Shown here in pieces: positions 24,404 through 33,134 of a stretch of 64,000 nt of DNA. Made by a program: the position numbers and the translations under genes. Under the pieces are notes generated by a model, which worked only from the letters and a program-made list of their open reading frames with translations, made no database searches and was not told where the DNA came from. Position 1 is the stretch's first letter, and each line of letters begins with the position of its first letter. Source of the DNA: Streptomyces chartreusis (lineage in GTDB: Bacteria; Actinomycetota; Actinomycetes; Streptomycetales; Streptomycetaceae); NCBI RefSeq assembly GCF_008704715.1, contig NZ_CP023689.1:4526001-4590000 (forward strand), read 5' to 3'.

Positions 24404-25585
24404 TCAGGGGCGGGCAACCCAGCTTGTTGGGTGTTTCAGTGCCCTGCTGAGGGTCTGTGCCACCGGTGGTGCGCATAGTGGGGTTATGACTGCCGCTGCC
24501 AGCAGCGTGATCGTTGCCACGCCCGTCGGGTGGTGGAGCCAGGGGGAGGTGTACCAGCCCCAGTGTTCGGCTGCCTGGGCGATGAAGCCGTGGAGCAGGT
24601 AGGCGTACAGGGTGCCTGCGCCCAGTGTGGTGAACCACCTTCTGTTCCTCGGGACCAGGGCCAGGAAAGCTGCCGTCAGCAGTACCGAGCAGCCGAAGGT
24701 GGCCAGCGTCATGATCGGGCCCGACCAGGCCGGTGCGCCCAGGGCCGTCGCGCTGTCGTTGTGGAAGAACCAGGCGTAGTTCATCCTCGGCACCGCCCAG
24801 TACGCCAGCAGCAACGCGCAGACGAAGAGCGGGGCCGCCAGGAGGCGGGCCTCGCGGCGGTGGAGCAGGCGGAAGTGCTCGGGCCTCAGGCACAGGCCCA
24901 GTACGAAGTACGGCAGGAACTGGAGGACTCGTTGCAGGTCCAGGTCGTTGCCGTCGGTCGGGGACAGTGTCGCCAGGGCCGCGATCGTGAGGGCCAGTGG
25001 GAGTGGGTGGCGCAGCGTTCGCCAGAGCGGTGACGTCAGGCGCCAGATGAACAGCGCCGCCAGGAACCAGGTCAGGTAGAGCGGGTCCAGGAGGGTGATC
25101 GGGCGGTCTGGGTCCTCGCTGCTCCAGCGGGTGAAGCAGGTGTACGCCGTCTCGAAGACGACGTAGGGCAGCACCGTGCGCTTCAGCAGGCCGGCGAGTT
25201 TCCTCGGGGTCGCCTCGAAGTCTCGCGATAAATAGCCCGCGATCAGGGCGAACACCGGCATGTGGAAGGCGTACACGAGCGTGTACAGGGCGGTGATCGT
25301 CCTGCTTCCCTCACGCAGGGGCTCCCACGCGTGGCCCACCGCGACCAGGACGATCGCCAGGTATTTGGCGTTGTCCAGGAACGGGTCCCGCCCCGTCCGT
25401 CCCGGTGCCGGGGCCGATGCCGGTGCCGGTGTCCGGGTCGAGGCCGGGACCGGGACCGGGAGCGGCACCGGTCGCTGCGTCTGTGCCCGTCTCTCCCCCG
25501 CCTCCGCGGACGGCAGGAAGTCCTGTCGTCCCTCCGGTGCGGCAGTGGCTTCTGTTACCGGTGTGGCGCGTGTGGGGAGCAGCAT
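24404..25585 (-). CDS. Acyltransferase-3 family membrane protein
   Basis: The product is about 393 residues. ATG 25585 is preferred because TTTAGGGTGC precedes it; GTG 25603 is also possible. A Pro/Ala-rich N-terminal tail of about 75 residues leads to DPFLDNAKYLAIVLVAVGHA, the N-terminal helix with the conserved His of O-acyltransferases. About ten membrane helices follow. The family moves acyl groups onto extracellular sugars or lipids. Gene order gives no substrate. Confidence 0.85.
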   Translation of the reverse strand: MLLPTRATPVTEATAAPEGRQDFLPSAEAGERRAQTQRPVPLPVPVPASTRTPAPASAPAPGRTGRDPFLDNAKYLAIVLVAVGHAWEPLREGSRTITALYTLVYAFHMPVFALIAGYLSRDFEATPRKLAGLLKRTVLPYVVFETAYTCFTRWSSEDPDRPITLLDPLYLTWFLAALFIWRLTSPLWRTLRHPLPLALTIAALATLSPTDGNDLDLQRVLQFLPYFVLGLCLRPEHFRLLHRREARLLAAPLFVCALLLAYWAVPRMNYAWFFHNDSATALGAPAWSGPIMTLATFGCSVLLTAAFLALVPRNRRWFTTLGAGTLYAYLLHGFIAQAAEHWGWYTSPWLHHPTGVATITLLAAAVITPLCAPPVAQTLSRALKHPTSWVARP

Positions 25586-25625
25586 TGCCAGCACCCTAAA
25601 CACATCGGCTAGCCCTCGCTCAACC

Positions 25626-25921
25626 CCCGACGGGAATCACGGCAGGCCCCTGCCCTCCCTCCGACGGGAATCACCGCAGGACCCTGCCCTCCCCCGGATG
25701 GGAATCACGGCAGGGCCCCGCCGTCCCCCGACGGGAATCACGGCAGGGCTCCGCCGTCCCCCGACGGGAATCACGGCAGGGCTCCGCCGTCCCCCGACGG
25801 GAATCACGGCAGGACCCCGCCCTCCCCCGACGGCAACACAACAAGGGCCCGTCCGCCCCCAACGGGAACCACAACGAGGGCCCGCCCCCCGACAGGAATC
25901 ACGACGGGCCCCGCCCTCCCC
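25626..25921. repeat. Nine-copy 33-bp tandem repeat
   Basis: The motif GGGAATCAC starts at 25632, 25666, 25700, 25733, 25766 and 25799. Degenerate copies follow at about 25832, 25864 and 25894, giving a period of 33 bp (34 in the first two steps). Units 4 and 5 are identical over the full period; the outer ones decay. Each unit reads roughly CCCGACGGGAATCACGGCAG followed by a GC-rich half. The array fills the gap between the CNNM gene stop and the acyltransferase gene and is noncoding. Confidence 0.9.
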
Positions 25922-26944
25922 TCACACCTCCGCCGGCGCCGGTCCCACCAGTTCTGACAGGACGTCCTCCATCGTCACGAAACCGATCACCTTGCCGCCC
26001 TCGCCGAGGACGGCGGCGAGGTGGCTGCCCTCGGCTCGCAGGGCCGTCAGTGTGTCGTCCAGGGGTGTGTCGATGCGGACCCGGGTGACGGGGTGGAGAG
26101 TGGACGGCGGGAACGGGCGGTCGCGGTCGGTCGTGCCGAGCGTGTCCTTGATGTGCAGGTAGCCGAGGACAGTGCCGTCCGGTGCGGTGACCGGGAAGCG
26201 GGAGTAACCCGCCTCCGCCGCGACCCGCTCCAGCCGGGCCGGGGTGATCGACGCGTCCACGGTCCGCATCCGCTGGGAGGGGACGAGGATCTCGCCGACG
26301 GGGCGGGTGCCCAGCTCCAGGGCGTCACGCAGGCGTTCGCCGTCCGCCGGGGTGAGCAGTCCGGCCTCGCCCGCCTCGACGACCATGCGCGCGAGCTGGT
26401 CGTCGGTGAAGACGGCCTCGACCTCGTCCTTCGGTTCGACGCGCAGCAGCTTCAGCAGGGCGTTGGCGAAGGCGTTGATGCCGAAGACGAACGGCCGCAG
26501 CGTCCGGGTGAGGGCGACCAGGGGCGGGCCGAGCAGCAGTGCGGTGGGGACGGGGGCGGCCAGCGCGATGTTCTTCGGGACCATCTCGCCGATCAGCATG
26601 TGGAGGTAGGTGGCCACCGTCAGCGCGATCACGAACGCGATCGGGTGGACCAGGGCGTGCGGGACGTGGGCCGTCTCGAACGCCGGCTCCAGCAGATGCG
26701 CGATGGCCGGTTCCGCCACCGCGCCCAGCACCAGCGAGGAGACGGTGATGCCGAGCTGGGCCGTGGCCATCATCGCGGAGAGGTGTTCCAGGGCCCACAG
26801 GGTCATCCGCGCCCGCTTGTCGCCGTCCTTCGCGCGTGGCTCGACCTGGCTGCGGCGTACGGAGATCAGGGCGAACTCGGCGCCCACGAAGAAGGCGTTG
26901 GTCAGCAGCGTCAGGGCGCCGATGGCCAGTTGCAGGGCGGTCAT
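25922..26944 (-). CDS. CNNM/CorC-family membrane protein (DUF21-CBS)
   Basis: This 340-residue protein starts at ATG 26944, which overlaps the stop of its paralogue (ATGA). An N-terminal DUF21 transmembrane domain (about 1-185, including AEFALISVRRSQVE and the MVPKNIALA motif) is followed by a CBS pair (about 205-330). It lacks the C-terminal CorC_HlyC domain of its neighbour. Family members transport or regulate Mg2+ efflux, with ATP-Mg bound by the CBS domains. The tandem with the longer paralogue suggests a heteromer. Confidence 0.9.
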   Translation of the reverse strand: MTALQLAIGALTLLTNAFFVGAEFALISVRRSQVEPRAKDGDKRARMTLWALEHLSAMMATAQLGITVSSLVLGAVAEPAIAHLLEPAFETAHVPHALVHPIAFVIALTVATYLHMLIGEMVPKNIALAAPVPTALLLGPPLVALTRTLRPFVFGINAFANALLKLLRVEPKDEVEAVFTDDQLARMVVEAGEAGLLTPADGERLRDALELGTRPVGEILVPSQRMRTVDASITPARLERVAAEAGYSRFPVTAPDGTVLGYLHIKDTLGTTDRDRPFPPSTLHPVTRVRIDTPLDDTLTALRAEGSHLAAVLGEGGKVIGFVTMEDVLSELVGPAPAEV

Positions 26945-28284
26945 CGGGCGTCCTCCGTGAGCCGGGCCGCGGGGGCGGCGACAGGCGCCGGCTGCGTGAT
27001 GCGGACGCGGTCGGCGCGGTGGTGGTCCACGTCCACGACGTCCAGCCGCCAGCCGTCCAGGTCGAGCACGTCCCCCTTGGCGGGGATCCGGGCCAGCCGG
27101 GTGGCGATCAGGCCGGCGATCGTCTCGTACGGCCCCTCGGGCGCGGTCAGTCCTATGCCGGCGAGTTCGTCGAGGCGTACGCCGCCGTCCGCCTCCCACA
27201 CCGCACGCCCGTCGCGGGTCGCACGGGCGGGCTGGAGGTCGGGGACCTCGACGGGGTCGTGCTCGTCGCGGACCTCGCCGACGACCTCCTCGACGATGTC
27301 CTCCATGGAGGCTACGCCGGCCGTGCCGCCGTACTCGTCGATGACGACGGCCATGGTGCGGTGGGCCCGCAGGCGCTCCAGCAGCCGGTCGGCGGTGAGG
27401 CTGTCGGGCACCAGCAGGGGTTCGGTGGACAGTTCGGTGACCGGGGTGGTCAGGCGCCGCTCGGGCTCCAGGGCCAGCACGTCGCGGATGTGGACGGTGC
27501 CGATGACCTCGTCGAGGCTGTCGCGGTAGACCGGGAAGCGGGACAGGCCGGTGGCGTACGACAGGTTCGCCGCGTCGGCGGCCGTCGCGTGCGCCTCCAG
27601 GGCCTGTACGTCGACCCGTGGCGTCATGACGTTCTCCGCGGTCAGCTCGCCCAGGTGCAGGGTGCGTACGAACAGCTCGGCGGAGTCCGGCTCCAGGGCG
27701 CCCTTGGCCGCCGAGTGCCGTGCCAGCGCGACGAGTTCCTCGGGGCTGCGCGCGGAGTCGAGCTCCTCGGCGGGCTCCAGTCCGAAGCGGCGCACGAAGT
27801 GGTTAGCGGTGTCGTTCAGATGGCGGATGAACGGGCCGAAGGCGGCGGTGAAGCCGCGCTGCGGGCCCGCGACCACCTTGGCGACGGCCAGCGGGCGGGA
27901 GATCGCCCAGTTCTTCGGCACCAGTTCACCGACGACCATCAGCACGACGGTGGAGAGCGCCACGCCCAGCACGGTGGCCACGGTCGGGGCGGCGCCGCCC
28001 AGGCCGGCCGCTTCCAACGGCCCGCGCAGCAGCGCGGCGAGGGACGGCTCGGCGAGCATGCCGATCACCAGCGAGGTGACGGTGATGCCCAGCTGGGCGC
28101 CGGAGAGCTGGAGGGTCAGCCGGCGTACGGCCCGCAGCGCGCCCTCGGCGCCCCGCTCGCCCGCCGCCGCGGCGCGCTCCAGTTCACCGCGTTCGACGGT
28201 GGTCAGCGAGAACTCGGCCGCGACGAACAGCGCGCAGGCCAGGGTGAGGAGGAGGGCCGTGAGGAGCAGGAGGACCTCGGTCAC
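26941..28284 (-). CDS. CNNM/CorC-family membrane protein (DUF21-CBS-CorC_HlyC)
   Basis: This 447-residue protein has a DUF21 domain with four helices (about 1-200, AEFSLTTVERGELE, ELVPKNWAIS), a CBS pair (about 215-335) and a C-terminal CorC_HlyC module (about 350-430, LDELAGIGL, DLDGWRLDVVDVD). Its likely role is Mg2+/Co2+ homeostasis at the membrane. It is the first gene of a two-gene operon. The upstream 290 bp is shared with the divergent SpoOM gene and holds dyad A (28491-28508). Confidence 0.9.
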   Translation of the reverse strand: MTEVLLLLTALLLTLACALFVAAEFSLTTVERGELERAAAAGERGAEGALRAVRRLTLQLSGAQLGITVTSLVIGMLAEPSLAALLRGPLEAAGLGGAAPTVATVLGVALSTVVLMVVGELVPKNWAISRPLAVAKVVAGPQRGFTAAFGPFIRHLNDTANHFVRRFGLEPAEELDSARSPEELVALARHSAAKGALEPDSAELFVRTLHLGELTAENVMTPRVDVQALEAHATAADAANLSYATGLSRFPVYRDSLDEVIGTVHIRDVLALEPERRLTTPVTELSTEPLLVPDSLTADRLLERLRAHRTMAVVIDEYGGTAGVASMEDIVEEVVGEVRDEHDPVEVPDLQPARATRDGRAVWEADGGVRLDELAGIGLTAPEGPYETIAGLIATRLARIPAKGDVLDLDGWRLDVVDVDHHRADRVRITQPAPVAAPAARLTEDAR

Positions 28285-28490
28285 CGTGCCGCCCCCCTTC
28301 CCTCGTACGGGCGGGAATCGGCACGGCTGGTACTGGGAGGCTCACCCATCGGCGGCTCGTGTCTCCTTCTGTCTTCGGTGGGCCGGAGGGCCGACGTCCG
28401 TCCCCGTGGGCCGGAAGGCATCGACCGTTTTCGGACTTTCCCGCGGCGTGCGCCGGGACACCGGTTCCGGCGGGTCCGGCCATCCTATTC

Positions 28491-28508
28491 TTCTACTCGC
28501 TTGTAGAG
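28491..28508. promoter_or_regulatory. Shared dyad A: TTCTACT-CGCT-TGTAGAG
   Basis: The dyad lies 68 bp upstream of the SpoOM gene start, with the same half-sites and N4 spacing as the sites before the TerB and TerD genes. A common regulator is inferred. Confidence 0.65.
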
Positions 28509-28575
28509 AACGGCTCGGAATCCCCGGTTGTTCCCACGGACACGCACGTACGCACGTGAAGGAGTGAACGCCACG

Positions 28576-29556
28576 ATGGTGTTCAAACGACTGCTCGGCT
28601 CGCTCGGCGTGGGCGGCCCCACGGTGGACACGGTCCTCGACCCCGGTCCCGCGCTGCCCGGCGGCGCGCTCACCGGCCAGGTCCGCCTCAGGGGCGGCGG
28701 CGCCGACTTCGAGATCGAGTCGATCACCCTGGAACTGGTGGCCCGGGTCGAGGCCGAGCACGAGGAGGGCGAGAGCGAGGGTGCCGTCACCTTCGAACGG
28801 TTCACCGTCGGGGGCGGGTTCCGGCTCGCCGAGGGCGAGGAGCACTCCGTGCCGTTCAGCGTGACGCTGCCCTGGGAGACGCCGGTCACGGAGCTGTACG
28901 GCCAGGCGCTGGGCGTCGTCCTCGGTGTGCGCACCGAGCTGTCGGTGGCGGGCGCGAAGGACAAGGGCGACCTCGACCGGCTGGCCGTCGGCCCGCTGCC
29001 CGTGCAGGAGGCGGTCCTGGAGGCCCTCGGGCAGCTCGGGTTCGGCTTCCGCTCCGCCGACCTGGAGTACGGCCGTATCGGCGGCACCGGGCAGCAACTG
29101 CCCTTCTACCAGGAGATCGAGATCACCCCGTCGCCCCGGTACGCGCACCGGGTGAACGAGATCGAGGTGACCTTCCTCGCCGGCCCGGCCGGGATGGAGG
29201 TGGTCCTGGAGGCCGACAAGCGCGGCGGGCTGTTCTCCGGGGGCCACGACGCGCTGACCAGTTTCACCGTCGGCCACCACGACTCCCGCGACTGGAACGC
29301 CGAGGTCGAGGGCTGGATCGAGCGGCTGGTGGAGCACCGGGCACCGCACGGATCGCACGCCGCGTACGGCCATGGGCACGACGACCACCACGGCCACCGT
29401 CACGACGGGCACCGCTCCGGGCCCGGTGTCGGCACCGCCGTCGCCGCGGGGGCCGCCGGGCTCGCGGTCGGTGTGGTCGGCGGCATGGTCGCGGCCGAGG
29501 CCGTGGACGAGGTGGGGGACTTCTTCGAGGGCGAGGAGGAGGACGAGGAGGGCTGA
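28576..29556 (+). CDS. SpoOM-family protein
   Basis: This 326-residue protein starts at ATG 28576 with AAGGAG upstream. Residues 1-230 form the SpoOM/arrestin-like beta fold (PTVDTVLDPGPALPGGALTG at the N-terminus). After about 260 comes a His-rich segment (HGHGHDDHHGHRHDGH-like) that may bind metal. A Gly/Ala/Val helix (AVAAGAAGLAVGVVGGMVAA) and an acidic tail follow. SpoOM controls sporulation in Bacillus; actinobacterial homologues are thought to act at membranes under stress. It shares its upstream dyad with the terB and terD genes. Confidence 0.85.
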   Translation: MVFKRLLGSLGVGGPTVDTVLDPGPALPGGALTGQVRLRGGGADFEIESITLELVARVEAEHEEGESEGAVTFERFTVGGGFRLAEGEEHSVPFSVTLPWETPVTELYGQALGVVLGVRTELSVAGAKDKGDLDRLAVGPLPVQEAVLEALGQLGFGFRSADLEYGRIGGTGQQLPFYQEIEITPSPRYAHRVNEIEVTFLAGPAGMEVVLEADKRGGLFSGGHDALTSFTVGHHDSRDWNAEVEGWIERLVEHRAPHGSHAAYGHGHDDHHGHRHDGHRSGPGVGTAVAAGAAGLAVGVVGGMVAAEAVDEVGDFFEGEEEDEEG

Positions 29557-29581
29557 TCCCGCCGAGCTCACACCTGGTAGC

Positions 29582-29599
29582 TTCTACAGTGCTGTAGAA
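29582..29599. promoter_or_regulatory. Shared dyad B: TTCTACA-GTGC-TGTAGAA
   Basis: The core sits in a longer palindrome (AGCTTCTACAG at 29579-29589 mirrored at 29592-29602). It ends 24 bp before the TerB ATG, so a bound protein would block transcription or overlap the start site. Confidence 0.75.
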
Positions 29600-29622
29600 G
29601 CTATCGATCGTATGGAGTTCTC

Positions 29623-30078
29623 ATGGCCCTGTGGGACCGCATCAAGGAGTCCGCATCGACGATGCAGACCCAGCTGGTGGCGAGGAAGAACGACCTGAAG
29701 AGCGGTGCCTTCCGCGACGCGAGCATGGCCATGTGCGCGCTCGTCGCCGCCGCGGACGGCACCGTCGACCCCTCCGAGCGGCAGCGCGTGGCCCAGCTGA
29801 TCGCCGGCAACGAGGTGTTGCAGAACTTCCCCGCCGACGATCTGCGCCGCCGCTTCGAGGAGAACCTCAACCGGCTCACCACCGACTTCGACTTCGGCAA
29901 GGTGAGCGTGATGCAGGAGGTCGCCAAGGCGAAGAAGAAGCCCGCCGAGGCGCGTGCCGTCATCCAGATCGGCATCGTCATCGGCGGCGCCGACGGCGAC
30001 TTCGACAAGGACGAGCAGGCCGTGGTCCGCGAGGCGTGCTACGCCCTCGGCCTGCCGCCGCACGAGTTCGACCTCTGA
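29623..30078 (+). CDS. terB: TerB-family tellurite resistance protein
   Basis: This 151-residue, all-helical protein is of normal TerB length. Two acidic metal-site loops are visible: AADGTVDPSERQ at about 46-57 and GGADGDFDKDEQ at about 122-133. TerB is a cytosolic partner of membrane TerC/TerD complexes in metal and phage stress responses. ATG 29623 has GGAG 6 bp upstream. It is preceded directly by dyad B and faces the LCP gene across a terminator. Confidence 0.9.
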   Translation: MALWDRIKESASTMQTQLVARKNDLKSGAFRDASMAMCALVAAADGTVDPSERQRVAQLIAGNEVLQNFPADDLRRRFEENLNRLTTDFDFGKVSVMQEVAKAKKKPAEARAVIQIGIVIGGADGDFDKDEQAVVREACYALGLPPHEFDL

Positions 30079-30094
30079 CCGACCGGCGCCTGAG

Positions 30095-30119
30095 CGGCCC
30101 CTCTCGACGAGGGGGGCCG
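30095..30119. terminator. Terminator between convergent TerB and LCP genes
   Basis: CGGCCCCTC pairs with GAGGGGGGCCG across a short TCGAC loop in the 42-bp gap between the two stop codons. Confidence 0.65.
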
Positions 30120-30120
30120 G

Positions 30121-31512
30121 TCAGCGGATGCGTTCGGGGTCGAGGTCCTTGCCGACGACCAGGGTGACCACGCCGGCCGTGGCGTCGGCCGCCTGCACGG
30201 CCTTGACCCCGGGCAGCCGTGCGGCGAGCGCCTTCGCCTGCTTCTCCAGGCCGGGCGGGTAGGTGACCTCGGTGGCGCCCGCGTGGGCGGGCGCGTTGCC
30301 GGTGCCGGTGACCGTGACGCCGGCCGTGCGCAGTTGCTCCGCGACGGTGCCGGCGAGGCCCTGGACCGGGGTGCCGTTGAGGACCTGGACGCGCACGGCG
30401 GAGGCGTACAGCGGGTTCTTCGAGCCCGCCTCCAGCCGCTTCTTGTCGACCTCCCTGTCCTTGGCCAGATCGGTGAACAGGTCGGTGGCCTGCGGGTACT
30501 GCCAGACGACGTTGGCCTTGTCGGTCGCTATGTCCGCCTCGCGCGGGTAGTTGGGGACCGTGAGGAAGGTCAGGCGGTCGCTCGGGATGCCCTTGAGCTC
30601 CGAGGCGAGTCCGTACAGCGGCTTGATGCCGGCCAGATCGGGGTCCGTGGTCAGGGACTTGGTGCCGGACTGGAGGAAGCCGTAGAGGGCCTTCGGGCTG
30701 GTGAGCTTGTCCTTCGCCTTGGCGGCCAGGGCGTCCATGAACTCCTGCTGGCGTCCGATGCGCCCGATGTCGGAGCCGTCCCCGACGCCGTAGCGGACCC
30801 GGACATAGCCGAGCGCCTGCTCGCCGCGGACGGTCTGGCAGCCGGGCTCCAGGTCCAGCCGGGCCTTCTCTGAGTGGATGGCCTCCTTCGGGCAGACCTC
30901 TATGCCCTCCAGGGCGTCGACCATGCCCTTGAAGCCCTGGAAGTCGACGGACATGAAGTGGTCTATCCGCAGGCCCGTGTTGGCCTCGACCGTCTTGATG
31001 GAGCAGGCGGCCGCCCCGGCGACCTCGCCACCGCTGCCACCGATCGCGAACGCCTCGTTGATCTTGAAGTGGTGCGGGTCGGAGGTGCTGCCGTCGCCCT
31101 TGTCGCAGGCCGGTATGCCCACCCAGGAGTCGCGCGGGAACGACACGACCGTGGCCCACTCACGGTTCGCGGGCACGTGCAGCACCATCAGCGTGTCCGA
31201 CTGCATGGTGGTCAGGTCCTTGCCGTACTTGGCGTTGGCGCCGTCACGGCTGTCTGACCCCACGACGAGGATGTTCTTCGAACCGGGGCTGAGATTGACC
31301 GGCCGGTCACCGCCGATCCTGTCGTCGACGTCGGCCGACCTGATGTTGTCGTTCAGGTCCTGGTAGACCCACGCGCCGACACCGGCCACGCCGAGGACGA
31401 CGACCGAGGTCACCCCCGCGCTCCAGGCCAGTATCCGGCCCCGCCGGGTCAGCCGTGCCGGGCCCGTCCCGGTACCGGCCGACGTGCGCCGCCGTTTCCC
31501 ATGTCCGCTCAC
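30121..31512 (-). CDS. LytR-CpsA-Psr (LCP) family cell-wall ligase
   Basis: This 463-residue protein starts at GTG 31512 with GGGAGGGA upstream. A basic N-terminus and one membrane helix (about 28-50) are followed by the extracellular LCP domain (about 78-260) with the expected Arg/Asp residues in SDSRDG, FPRDSWV and GRIGRQQEFMDAL. A LytR_C domain comes last (about 375-460). LCP enzymes attach secondary wall polymers or arabinogalactan-like glycans to peptidoglycan from lipid carriers. It is probably a housekeeping wall gene next to stress genes. Confidence 0.92.
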   Translation of the reverse strand: MSGHGKRRRTSAGTGTGPARLTRRGRILAWSAGVTSVVVLGVAGVGAWVYQDLNDNIRSADVDDRIGGDRPVNLSPGSKNILVVGSDSRDGANAKYGKDLTTMQSDTLMVLHVPANREWATVVSFPRDSWVGIPACDKGDGSTSDPHHFKINEAFAIGGSGGEVAGAAACSIKTVEANTGLRIDHFMSVDFQGFKGMVDALEGIEVCPKEAIHSEKARLDLEPGCQTVRGEQALGYVRVRYGVGDGSDIGRIGRQQEFMDALAAKAKDKLTSPKALYGFLQSGTKSLTTDPDLAGIKPLYGLASELKGIPSDRLTFLTVPNYPREADIATDKANVVWQYPQATDLFTDLAKDREVDKKRLEAGSKNPLYASAVRVQVLNGTPVQGLAGTVAEQLRTAGVTVTGTGNAPAHAGATEVTYPPGLEKQAKALAARLPGVKAVQAADATAGVVTLVVGKDLDPERIR

Positions 31513-31606
31513 CAGCGTCCCTCCCCCTCGCCCCGGCCGTCTCCCCCATGAACAGACGGCGAATTCCCTCACTTGCGTTGCCCGGACCGGCCGATCGGGT
31601 CCTGGG

Positions 31607-32539
31607 TCACAGGGGCGTGGCCGCGTGCAGGATGAGGACCATCGTCACCGCCGAGTTCGCCGACGACATCGCCGATACGGCCGTCCCCGCGGCCGCACAC
31701 CACGCCGCCAGCCCCACCGAGGTGAACAGCGACGGCCACCGGCGCACCACCGGGGCCGGCCCGAGCAGCGCGGCCACGCGGCGCGGCACGGGCCCCGGCG
31801 CCGCGAAGCCGGCCAGCGTCGCGACCGGTGCGCCGCGGGACACCAGCGCCGCCTTGCCGATCGCGTGCGCCACCGTCCGGCGGCTGCCGACCGCCTGGGC
31901 CGCCGCCTCGTCCGCCCAGCGCTCCGCCGTGTACGACACCGCGGTGCGCAGCGGGCGCAGGAACGGGTTGGCGCGGGCGGCCAGTTGGACGGCGAGCAGG
32001 AAACGGTGGTGGCGCTCGGTCAGATGGGCCCGCTCATGGGCGAACAGCGCCCGGCGTTCGGCGGGTCCGAGTTGGTCCAGCAGACCGGTGGTCACCACCA
32101 CGCGGTCGCGCCGCCCGCCGGGCAGGGCGTACGCGTACGGCAGCACGTCGGGCAGTACGGCAACCCCGGTGTCCGGCAGGCCGGTCAGCGCCCGGTGGGC
32201 GTGGCGGCGTACCCGGGCGTGCCGCCACAGGGTCCTGGCGCAGGCCACGAGCACCGCGCACAGGGCCGGGATCGCCGCCTTGCCGACGATCTCGTCGTAG
32301 GGCACGGCCGCCCGCACCTCGGGGTCCGACCAGCCGTCGGGCAGCGGGTTGCCGGGCAGCTGGGCGGTGCCGACCACCATGGCCAGGCCCAGGCACACGG
32401 TGCTGCACGTCGCCATCACCGCGGCGACCGCGGTGAGCAGCCGGGTGGCGGTGCGGGGATGCAGATGCTGCTCGGCCAGGCGGGCGATCGGCCATGCCGT
32501 GAGCGGCAGGACGAGCGGCAGAAAGACGAAGACCCCCAT
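31607..32539 (-). CDS. M56-family membrane metallopeptidase (BlaR1-like protease)
   Basis: This 310-residue protein has helices at both ends and a zinc HExxH (HERAH, about residue 168) preceded by VVVTTGLLDQLGPAERRALF. It lacks the penicillin-binding sensor domain of BlaR1. It is 6 bp downstream of a BlaI/CopY repressor gene, the standard pair in which the protease inactivates the repressor after envelope stress. Here the signal is unknown. Confidence 0.9.
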   Translation of the reverse strand: MGVFVFLPLVLPLTAWPIARLAEQHLHPRTATRLLTAVAAVMATCSTVCLGLAMVVGTAQLPGNPLPDGWSDPEVRAAVPYDEIVGKAAIPALCAVLVACARTLWRHARVRRHAHRALTGLPDTGVAVLPDVLPYAYALPGGRRDRVVVTTGLLDQLGPAERRALFAHERAHLTERHHRFLLAVQLAARANPFLRPLRTAVSYTAERWADEAAAQAVGSRRTVAHAIGKAALVSRGAPVATLAGFAAPGPVPRRVAALLGPAPVVRRWPSLFTSVGLAAWCAAAGTAVSAMSSANSAVTMVLILHAATPL

Positions 32540-32545
32540 GAGGCG

Positions 32546-32968
32546 TCAGTCTTCCCCTTCGTCCCGGCGCCGACCCGCGCCGCCGGGCTCGGCCACGCCG
32601 GTCTGCCCCAGCAGTTCGCGCAGCAGCCGCTCGTCGTCCGGCCCGAGCCCCGTGACGAAGCTGGCCAGCACCGCCTCCCGGTCGCTCTCGGCGTCCAGCA
32701 CCCTGCGCATCCGGTGCGCGGCGAGACCCGCCTGGTCCGAGGCCGACGTCCACGCGAAGGACCGGCCGGCCCGCTCCCGGGTCACCGCGCCCTTGGCCAG
32801 CAGCCGGGTCAGGATCGTGATCACCGTCGTATAGGCGAGGTCCCCGCCGAGGCGCTCCTGGACCCAGCCGGCCGTCGCCGGGCCGTCCGCCTCCGCCAGC
32901 GCCGACAGGACCAGGGCCTCCAGCTCGCCCTGCCCCCGGCGCCGGGATCCCTGCCGGTGATCCGCCAT
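32546..32968 (-). CDS. BlaI/MecI/CopY-family repressor
   Basis: The 140-residue winged-helix repressor starts at ATG 32968, behind GGAAGGGAG. Its sequence (GELEALVLSALAEADGPATA, LAYTTVITILTRLLAKGAV) matches the family HTH. The dimerisation half is C-terminal. It forms an operon with the M56 protease. The region upstream has two TACATCG repeats (33008 and 33020) and an ACATG/CATGT dyad (32989-33003), likely own-operator elements. Dyad C, shared with terD, lies 102 bp upstream of its start. Confidence 0.92.
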   Translation of the reverse strand: MADHRQGSRRRGQGELEALVLSALAEADGPATAGWVQERLGGDLAYTTVITILTRLLAKGAVTRERAGRSFAWTSASDQAGLAAHRMRRVLDAESDREAVLASFVTGLGPDDERLLRELLGQTGVAEPGGAGRRRDEGED

Positions 32969-33069
32969 GCCCTGTCTCCCTTCCGCTGACATGCACGTCA
33001 TGTGCGATACATCGAGCCGTACATCGTAAGGAAAGCAGAGGCCGTCCGGCACGGACGCCCTTCCCTGAT

Positions 33070-33087
33070 TTCTACAGTGATGTAGAT
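33070..33087. promoter_or_regulatory. Shared dyad C: TTCTACA-GTGA-TGTAGAT
   Basis: The dyad is in the intergenic region between the BlaI gene and the divergent TerD gene, 48 bp before the TerD start. Half-sites and spacing match dyads A and B. Confidence 0.7.
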
Positions 33088-33134
33088 TTCAGGGGTACGG
33101 CAACGCCATCACCCGACGCATGAGGAGTGCACCA

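Noticed and set aside
25626..25921. Regular repeats that might suggest a CRISPR array
   Set aside because: Units are contiguous 33-bp tandem copies with no unique spacers, and there are no cas genes nearby.
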